DNA from: Allomuricauda sp. M10
GTDB taxonomy: Bacteria > Bacteroidota > Bacteroidia > Flavobacteriales > Flavobacteriaceae
NCBI RefSeq assembly: GCF_020782875.1
Contig: NZ_JAJGBN010000001.1
Span: forward strand, 496,001-560,000
Direction: 5' to 3'
DNA length: 64,000 bases
Positions within the stretch are counted from its first letter, which is position 1. Each line of letters starts with the position of its first letter. This document shows positions 16,669-25,500 of the stretch, piece after piece. The notes under the pieces were generated by a model. It saw only the letters and a program-made list of their open reading frames with translations, did no database searches and was not told the origin of the DNA. Both the position numbers and the translations under genes were made by a program.

Positions 16669-17427
16669 ATGACGGTAATGCTCAAGGAAGAACGACATCG
16701 GGCCATTCTTAATGAAGTGGAACTCCATAATAGGGTACTTTTGACAGATTTGGCCGAAAAATTGGATGTTTCCATTGATACTGTCCGTAGGGATGTTAAA
16801 GAATTGGATTCGGAAAATATGTTGACCAAAGTGCATGGTGGTGCTGTTTCGTTGGGTTTTGTCAACCAAAACCCTGCCCGAAGCAATGTTTATGCACTCG
16901 ACAAAAAAGTGAGTATTGCAAAAAAGGCGGTAACATTATTGCGCAACAACAGCGTGATTTTAATCGATGGAGGCACCACCTGTTTGGAATTGGCCAGATT
17001 GTTGCCGACCAATATAAAGCTGACTTGTTTTACCCTTAGTCTTCCGGTGGCCATGGAATTGCTGGCAAAACCCAACGTGGAAACCATTTTTATTGGAGGG
17101 ACACTTTCCAAGGATTCGCAAATTGCCGTGGGTTCCACCACTATTAATGCCTTGACCCAGATTAAAGTAGATTATAGTTTCATCGGGACCGGGTATGTAG
17201 ATGCAGCGTTTGGGCTGACCGAGTTTGACTGGGAAGTGGTACAGACAAAGAAAGCGGTGATCAATGCTTCCAAGAAAACGGTACTTTTGTGCATATCGGA
17301 AAAACTGAATTCGCAGCATCGTTTTAAAACTTGTGATCTGAATGTGATCAGTACCATGGTGACGGAACTGGAAGCTTGGGACAAGAAACTCGATGCATTC
17401 AAAAATATGAACATACAATTATTGTAA
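16669..17427 (+). CDS. DeoR-family transcriptional regulator
   Basis: 252 residues from the ATG at 16669 (249 from a second ATG at 16678); the 18 codons before are hydrophobic and lie at the predicted transcription start, so were left out. An N-terminal winged helix-turn-helix (LLTDLAEKLDVSIDTVRRDVKEL) is followed by the DeoR sensor domain with DGGTTCLELARLLP. Members usually repress sugar-phosphate genes and release DNA when a phosphorylated sugar binds. The gene is divergent from nagB and five bases upstream of murQ, so MurNAc-6-P or GlcNAc-6-P is the likely ligand. Four phased TTTGC repeats upstream are the proposed binding site. Confidence 0.88.
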   Translation: MTVMLKEERHRAILNEVELHNRVLLTDLAEKLDVSIDTVRRDVKELDSENMLTKVHGGAVSLGFVNQNPARSNVYALDKKVSIAKKAVTLLRNNSVILIDGGTTCLELARLLPTNIKLTCFTLSLPVAMELLAKPNVETIFIGGTLSKDSQIAVGSTTINALTQIKVDYSFIGTGYVDAAFGLTEFDWEVVQTKKAVINASKKTVLLCISEKLNSQHRFKTCDLNVISTMVTELEAWDKKLDAFKNMNIQLL

Positions 17428-17432
17428 GAGAG

Positions 17433-18245
17433 GTGGAAAAGCATATTAAAATCACGGAAAAACCGTCTTTGTACGATCAACTGGAGGAAATGGACGCGTT
17501 GGAAATCGTGGCCAACATCAATAATGAGGATAAAAAAGTGGCCCAAGCCGTGGAGCAGGTGTTGCCCAAGGTGGCCTTGGTAGTAGAAGAGACGGCCAAA
17601 CGCTTTGATAAAGGAGGTCGACTGTTCTATATTGGTGCCGGGACTAGCGGAAGGTTGGGTATTTTGGATGCTTCTGAGATTCCGCCCACTTTTGGAATGC
17701 CTCATGATCGTGTGATCGGACTTATCGCCGGTGGCGATTCAGCAATCAGAAAAGCAGTGGAATTTGCCGAAGATGATACAAAGCAAGCTTGGAAAGACCT
17801 TCAGAAGTACAACATCAATGATAATGACGTCCTGGTAGGGATTGCCGCATCAGGAACCACGCCTTATGTGTTGGGCGGCATCGCAGATGCCAAGGCACAT
17901 GGGATCCTGACAGTGGGGATTACCAATAACCCTGGGTCGCCTTTGGCTTCCAATACAGATATTCCCATTGAAGTGAACGTAGGTCCTGAATTTTTGACAG
18001 GGAGCACCCGAATGAAAAGCGGTACCAGTCAAAAGTTGGTGCTGAATATGATTTCCACGGCCCTCATGATTCGTATTGGTAGAGTAAAGGGGAATAAAAT
18101 GGTGAACATGCAATTGAGCAACACCAAATTGGTGGATCGTGGTACCCGCTATATTATGGAGGAGTTGGGGCTCAACTACGAGGAAGCAGAACAAGCCCTT
18201 AAAAAGTACGGCTCCGTTAAACTGGCCGTGGACGCCTTAAAATAG
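17433..18245 (+). CDS. murQ: N-acetylmuramic acid 6-phosphate etherase
   Basis: 270 residues from a GTG at 17433, five bases after the regulator stop and preceded by AGAG. The frame is open further upstream but only within the regulator gene, and no internal ATG keeps the conserved ITEKPSLYDQL start. The SIS domain shows FYIGAGTSGRLGILDASEIPPTF, including the glutamate of the catalytic region, then GIAASGTTPYVLGG and GSTRMKSGTSQKLVLNM. MurQ removes D-lactate from MurNAc-6-P to give GlcNAc-6-P. It completes the AmpG-NagZ-AnmK-MurQ-NagB route present in this window and converges on the next gene with 8 bases between. Confidence 0.94.
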   Translation: MEKHIKITEKPSLYDQLEEMDALEIVANINNEDKKVAQAVEQVLPKVALVVEETAKRFDKGGRLFYIGAGTSGRLGILDASEIPPTFGMPHDRVIGLIAGGDSAIRKAVEFAEDDTKQAWKDLQKYNINDNDVLVGIAASGTTPYVLGGIADAKAHGILTVGITNNPGSPLASNTDIPIEVNVGPEFLTGSTRMKSGTSQKLVLNMISTALMIRIGRVKGNKMVNMQLSNTKLVDRGTRYIMEELGLNYEEAEQALKKYGSVKLAVDALK

Positions 18246-18253
18246 TTTTTGAA

Positions 18254-19372
18254 CTATTTAGGAACCAGTTTAACAATCCCTTTGCCTTCAATACCTACAT
18301 AAATGTAACCATCTGGGGCTTGGCGTACATTTCTGACTCGACCCATGCCATCCAATAACTTTTCACGATATACAACTTTGTTGTTTTGGATTTCCAGTCG
18401 TTCCAAATATTGAAAGGAAAGCGAGCCCACGAGCAAGTTCCCTTTCCATTTGGGATATTTGCTTGAAGACACAAATGTCATTCCAGAAGGGGCAATGGAA
18501 GGTGTCCACTGATAGATGGGTTGTTCCATTCCGGGTTTAGAAGTTGCATCCGTAATCTTGGTGCCACTATAATTGATTCCGTAGGTGATGACCGGCCATC
18601 CATAGTTTTTTCCTTTTTGGATGATATTGATTTCATCCCCTCCTCGTGGACCGTGCTCATGCTCCCAAAGTTCTCCCGTTTCCGGATGCAGGGTCAATCC
18701 CTGCGGGTTCCGATGCCCATAACTGTAAATGGCCGTTTTGGCACCCTTGGTTCCGACGAAAGGATTGTCCTTTGGAATACTACCATCGTCATTTATCCTG
18801 TAAATTTTTCCGCCATCCCGTTTAGTGTCCTGTGGATTTACATCCCGGTCGCCACGTTCACCAATGGAAAAGAAAAGATAGCCTTTTCGATCAAACTCCA
18901 ATCTGGATCCAAAATGTTGCCCGCGGGTGCTGTTGGGAACAGCTTTGTACAATACCTGTTGGTCCACTAATCTGTTTTTGGAAAGTTTGGCCCTCATGAT
19001 GGCCGTATTCCCACCCTTGTCATCCCCATCACTGGAGGCATAGGAGAAATAGATCCAGCCATTTTCTTTGTATTTGGGATGCAATTCAATGTCCAATAAT
19101 CCGCCCTGGCCTCTATTATAAACTGGAGGAACATTCTCGATTTCGATGTTCTTCCCGGATTTGTTTAGGATCAGTTTTCCTGATTTCTCGGAAACCAGGA
19201 TTCCACCATCTGGAAGAAAAGCCATTCCCCAAGGGTTCTGAATGCCTTCAACTACGGTTTCCACAGTAAAATCAAGGGTTTTCGGAAGATTTATGCCCAA
19301 ATCGGGTTGTTGGGCACAAGATGTACTGAGCAGTACAACGAAAAAATAAGGAAATAAGACACTTTTTTTCAT
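18254..19372 (-). CDS. PQQ-dependent sugar dehydrogenase-like lipoprotein (YliI/Asd type)
   Basis: 372 residues. The lipoprotein signal LLSTSCAQ puts the acylated cysteine at about residue 19. The six-bladed propeller typical of soluble glucose dehydrogenase/YliI relatives follows: NPWGMAFLPDGGILVSEKSG, RGQGGLLDIELHPKY, YSYGHRNPQGLTLHPETGELWEHEHGPRGGDEINI and VRNVRQAPDGYIYVG. The family oxidises aldoses with PQQ in the periplasm; activity on a particular sugar is not predictable, and many Bacteroidota members are uncharacterised. It stands alone, convergent with murQ and divergent from the giant surface protein gene. Confidence 0.88.
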   Translation of the reverse strand: MKKSVLFPYFFVVLLSTSCAQQPDLGINLPKTLDFTVETVVEGIQNPWGMAFLPDGGILVSEKSGKLILNKSGKNIEIENVPPVYNRGQGGLLDIELHPKYKENGWIYFSYASSDGDDKGGNTAIMRAKLSKNRLVDQQVLYKAVPNSTRGQHFGSRLEFDRKGYLFFSIGERGDRDVNPQDTKRDGGKIYRINDDGSIPKDNPFVGTKGAKTAIYSYGHRNPQGLTLHPETGELWEHEHGPRGGDEINIIQKGKNYGWPVITYGINYSGTKITDATSKPGMEQPIYQWTPSIAPSGMTFVSSSKYPKWKGNLLVGSLSFQYLERLEIQNNKVVYREKLLDGMGRVRNVRQAPDGYIYVGIEGKGIVKLVPK

Positions 19373-19527
19373 AGTTTTACGTTGAAATAATAGATTTTAT
19401 AGATAAACGGTTACTTTATGGTAATCGGGTGTGTTCAAGATAAAGAGATTTTTATAAGAATAGATAATTACTTTATAGAATATTAAGGTCCCAAATCTGA
19501 AGTATTCTCTTAACAAGACTTAACCCT

Positions 19528-22500
19528 ATGCTCCCACAGAAAACAAGGCATTTGCTATATGTCGTGTTGTTGGTGTTCATATCAATCTTCGGTTCCACGG
19601 TATTAGCAAAAACAGGTGTCAACGGGATACTGACCAAAATGGTGTCCTCTTTCGCCGAAACAGTTGCAGAAGAAAAAGCTCCGGTCATCGCTGCCGAAGT
19701 CACCAAGGAAACCAGTAACGATGTGTTCACTACAAGCACGACCATGTTTGCTACGATCATTATTGGCGCCAATGAAGAGGTGGTGTGCCCCAACGATGGG
19801 AGCACCTTGGCCAAATTCTTTTTGTGCGGGACCAGTGATGTCCGAACCATTTCCCTATCCCAATCCGGAAGTACCTACCAATGGCAGAAATTGGATCCCA
19901 ACACTTGTGCTGCTACCGTGGTGGATGATTGTCCTACCATTAATGGAGCCTGTACATGGAACACTGTCGGAACCGGGTCTACCTATAACCTTTCCACGGC
20001 AGGTGAGTTCAGGGTTAGGGTCAATTCAGGGCAATATTACTATTTCAAGTCTTCATTGAACCCCTTGGATCCACAATTGATCAAGGAGGATATCATTTGT
20101 GGTAATCCAGGTAGGGTAGAGGTCACCAACGTACCCGCTGGGTACGAATACAGCTTGAACAGTCCATCTGGACCTTACCAAGATACTCCTTATTTTGACA
20201 TTGCCTCCCCAGGGGACTATCGCGTTTATGTCCGTTTGAAAAATGTTTCCGCCAGTGCCTGTGTGTTTCCATCCAACTTGGTAACGGTAGGTGATTTGGA
20301 TATCAATGTGGATGTTACTGCAAACGATATTTTATGTAGCGGGGAATTAGGTAGTATCGGCGTTCAGGTTTCTGGCGTTCCAGGTTTCTATACCTATCGA
20401 TTGGTAAAAAATGGTGTGACCGTGGATACTTTTGGCCCAAATGGTGCCAGTAACTATACATTCGCCAATGTGAGTCCTGGTACTTACAGCATTCGAGTAG
20501 AAACCAACAATTGTTCTGAAACAGTTACCAATGATATTAATGGTGATCCCATCGTAATCGGTGGAGGAATAAGCCCATTGGCGGTTTCGGCTACGGCTTC
20601 CGATAGTTTTGGTTGTGGGGCCACTTCTGTGAATGTGAATTTGACTACTTCTGGAGGAACTGCACCCTATCGTTTTAGTGTGGATGGCGCTCCTTTTAGT
20701 TCAACTTATTCTGGTACCACTAGCTTTTCTGTAACTTCGGCTGGAACCTATTCTATTTTGGTTGAAGATGCCAACGGCTGTCAACGAAGTGCTTCGGTGG
20801 ATGTACAGGATATTCCACCGCCCGTTTTCAATATTGTGGAGCAAGATGCCAATTGTGGTGGTGCCAATGATGGTAGGGTTACCGTTAACGTGACCAATGG
20901 ATTTGGCTACGAAATTGAGTATAGTATCAACAATGGGGCTACTTTTCAGATAAGCAATGTGTTTTCCAACTTGGCTCCAGGTTCCTATAATGTGGTATTG
21001 AGGTATGAACAAGATTCTTTTACCTGTACTACTGCACCCCAATCGGCAACGATTGGTACACCTTCTACCATTACGGCCACAGCTACTCCAAATACAGTTC
21101 CTTCCTGTACCAATGAAACTGGTGGACAAATTACTATTTCCGGGGTATCCGGTGGAACGGCACCTTATGAATACAGTATAGGTTCCGGTTTTGGTACCAA
21201 CCCGGTATTTCCAAATTTGGGTGTGGGAACCTACACGCCAATGGTACGTGATGCCAATGGTTGTGTACAGACCCTTCCTGATGTGGTGTTCAATACCTTG
21301 AACAAGCCTACGGACCTTGCTTTTAGCATTTCTAGTTTGAACTGTATCACCACCACGGCTTCTGTTGATGTTTTGGTAACCGGTGGAACAGGACCTTATA
21401 CTTATGAAATTATCGCTCCAGCGCCTAGTGCCATCAACAATGGGAACAACAGTACCTTTACGGGATTGGGATTGGGCACTTATACCTTTAGGGTAACGGA
21501 TAATGTGGGTTGCTCCTATGATGAAAATTATGCCATTACCGATATCAGCTCCATTGGAGTTGCCGCCCAACAGACCAAGGTGGTTACCTGTGTTGGTGAT
21601 TCGGATGGTGAAGGACGATATTTGGTGGATGGATTTAATTCAACCTACAGCTATAGCATCGATGCTGGTCCAGTTTTCTCAGGGCAAAGCAGTGGTATTG
21701 TACCTTTAACTGGATTATCAGCGGGTAGTTATGTCATTTCCGTGACCGATGAAGAAACCAATTGTACCGATACAGCTACTTTGGTCATCGAAGAACCTTC
21801 AACTGCTTTTGCCATTTCTAGTTTGGATGTTACCGCCATGAGCTGCCAGAATGGAAATATTGGTGCCGTGCGCATCAGCACCGTTGGAGGCTGGGGAGGT
21901 AATCGCTATACCCTGATTCAACCCGATAGTTCCGTGCGTGGACCTAAAAATGGTAGCACATTCTCCAATCTTTCACAAGATGGAACCTATCAAGTTAGTG
22001 TAACCGATGCCAACGGATGTACGGTTACCGATAGTTTTACCTTGACCCGTTTGGATGCTCCAACCTTGACGCTTGACAATGGAGCTTCGGATTTCTGTTA
22101 TGACAATTTTACGGCTTCTACTTTAGTAGTCAATGCTTCAGGTGGATTGGCGCCTTATCAATACCGAATCAATGGCGGCGCTTTGGGAGCAAGCAATAGC
22201 TTTTCTGGATTAACCCCAGGTACTTATACGATTGAAGTGGTGGATGCCAACGATTGTAGGGACACGGTTACGGCTACCATTGCACCTCAGGTTATTGCAA
22301 ATGCTGTTACCATTCAAGAGTTGGATTGTGCGGGACCTCCCGGACAAATCCGGGTGAACATAAGTAATGGCTATACTTCTGGTGGCAATTATGATATTTA
22401 TGAAGTAAGTATCAACGGGGCACCGTATACTTCGGACAATAACAATATTACAGGGACCTCCTTTGTGTACAGCATACCCAATGATGGCTCCATTATTTCG

Positions 22501-25500
22501 GACACCACATTCCAGTTTATGGTAAGGGATAGCCGCGGATGTACCACGGAATCCAATATTGTGACCATTTCACCGCCAGAGACCATTGCCGGTTCTGCTG
22601 TAGGAATCGATACCCAATGCGGGGATAATACCAGTGGTATCGTACAATTGATACCCGATACCACCCAAGGGGTACCTCCTTATGAATTTAGTAACGATAA
22701 CGGAGCCACATTTGGAAGTCAAAACTTCTTTTCTGGTTATGGACCCGGTACCCATGGTGGTTTCGTGATCCGTGATAGTAGAGGGTGTGTGAGCCCAGAA
22801 TATACCGTAACCATCGGGGCCAGTGATCCTTTGGATGCCACTGCGACCCCAACCAATGCCATTTGTTCTGCTGGGGCAGTGAACGGTTCCATTTCTACAA
22901 CCATCAACAATGGAGTAGCACCGTTTGATTATATTTTATTGGATGTTGCCGGTAATTTGGTGGCTTCCTCCACAGGAACAGCAAGTACCACGGTGAACTT
23001 TCCAAATCTTCCTTTGGGCAATTATACCGTAGTGACAACTGATGCTTCAGGTTGCGAGGATCGTGACGAAGTGATCATCGATCAAAATCAGTTGGATTTG
23101 ATTCCTTTGGATCCAGATCCTTCCATTTGTTCCGATACTTCCTTCCCCTACCGTGTACAAGCAACAGGAGGAACGGCACCGTACGAATTCAGATTGGTTG
23201 GTGAACCAACCTTTAATCCTGCTACTTCAGGAGGTGATACCTATGACTTTACCGGTCAGGTGGTTCCAGGTGTTACCTATTTTGTTGAAGTGAGGGATGC
23301 CAATGGCTGCACCTATATTGAAGAAATTGATCCTATTGGACCATCCAATCCAGTTGCGGTGGTTGCTACCACAACAGCGGCATCCTGTAATGTTTCGGGT
23401 AGTGGTTCCATCGATTTTGAAGTTAGTGGAATATCCGGAGCTGGGAATTTTACGCTCACTTTACAAAATACCGACACGGGCGCAACTGTTTCCGGACCTA
23501 CTAGCTATACTGGCGAAACAATACCATATAATGGAACCTTTAACGGATTGGCCCCAGGTAATTACCAAATAGTGGTCCGCGATGATGTAAATGGTTGTAG
23601 CGGAAGTACCTTGGTATTCATCAGCTTTAGCTCGCCATCCATCACCATTGATAATTTTGTGGAAGCAACCTGTAATGCAGGAGCTTTGGTCACCGTAAGG
23701 GGATTCGGGGGAACGGCACCTTTCAATTATGCCTATGTACCTTCAGGAAGCCCTGCACCGACTGTTTTTGCAGCAGCAACCACTTTTGAAATTCCCGGTC
23801 CTTACCCTACGGATTATGATTTCTATGTTCAAGATGCCAACGGTTGTACGGCGCTGACCACATTGACCGTGACACAGGAAGCAGGTGTACCTAATCCCGT
23901 CATCGATGTGATAAACCAGTGTACCGCAACCAGTGGTTACCAAATTAATATGGTTTCTCCCTTATCCACCGGATCTGGGCTACCCGACGAAACATTCCAG
24001 TACAACATAGGTAGTGGATTCCAAACAGGGACCACTTTTATAGTACCCAATCCTGGAACCTATGTGATCACCGTTAGGGATGGTAATGGTTGTACCAATA
24101 CGGTCACCGCCGAAGTATTCGATTTCTTTGCCATTTCTGCAGATGCTACTTCTTTCCCGACCTGTAATGCTGGGGATGGAGTGATCACCGTGAACACCAC
24201 AGGTGGTAGTGGCAATTTTGAGTTTCAACTTAGGGATGCCGGTACTTTGGCCAATATTGGGCCTGCACAGAGCTCCAATATCTTCAATAGTGTATTGCCA
24301 GGGGATTACAATATTTTGGTTACGGACCTTAGTTCCAATACTTTCCCTTTGTGTTCCGATGAAGCCATTGTAAATGTATCCACAGTAAACAGCCCTGTGA
24401 TCACGGCAACTCCAAGCAGCGATGTAACCTGTTTTGGAGCGGATAATGGAACCATTTCGGTTGAATTGCAACCAGGAAGCGATACGGATACCCCATTGAG
24501 CTACATTTTGTATGTTGGGTCTACATCAACTATCGTGGCCGGACCGCAAGGTTCTCCGGTTTTTGATGACCTTCCTCCTAATATATATCAAGTTGAGGTG
24601 GTATCGGACAGGGGTTGTACCGATCGTTCAAGTAACATTTTGATTGATGAGCCAACAGAGTTGATGGCCAATGCCGTGAACACCCAATTCAGTTGTAATC
24701 CGTCCAGTAACCAATTCAGTACGGCTACGATTACCATTTATACCGATACTAATGGGGATGGCTCGGGAGCTGCTACAGGAACTGGTCCTTACACCTATAG
24801 TATGAATGATGGTACCCCACAATTTGATGGTACCAACTTCCAGACGAGCAATACCTTTGAAGTCATTGACAATGGTACCAACCAGACCATTATTTTAACA
24901 GCAAGGGATCAAAATGGTTGTGAGGAAACGTCAACGGTGACAATCAACACGCCGACGGATATCACTTTCAGTTATAATGTGAACCAAATTACCTGTGATG
25001 CTTCGGGAACCGGCGTTGCCCCGGGTTCCATCGATATCATCATCAACGAAGGTCCTGGAAACTACGAAGTGGAAATCTTGCCTTTGGGCTCGGAACCTGC
25101 AAGAAGTTCCGGTGGTACCGATCGCGTTACTTGGGATATCGCTACCCCAGGGGATTACATTTTTGCCGTTACCGATGTGGGCAGTGGCGGATGTACCTAT
25201 TTGACCACAACCATCAACATGCCCGAATATAACAACATCGAGGCTATCATTGCTGAAGTACAACCTGTTACCTGTTTCAACGGAAATGACGGGGTAATCA
25301 GTTTGCAGATCAACAATTATAGTGGCGTTTATAATTATGAGGTATTCAGCAGAAACAGTTCAGGAGTTGAAACTTCTACCGGTGTGACGGGTACTTTTGA
25401 TACCAATGCGCCGATAAATACACCAGAATTAATCCCCAATGTGCCCGCAGGTAACCTTGTGGTACATATTGAAGCCGTAGCATCACCATTCTGTGATGAG

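Noticed and set aside
17376-18245. MurQ start at 17376
   Set aside because: It would overlap the regulator gene by 52 bases. The GTG at 17433 just after the regulator stop gives the family's normal start.
20701-21570. 289-codon minus-strand frame in the giant adhesin gene
   Set aside because: A by-product of the Thr/Gly/Ser-rich repeats of the sense strand; the translation is low in complexity.
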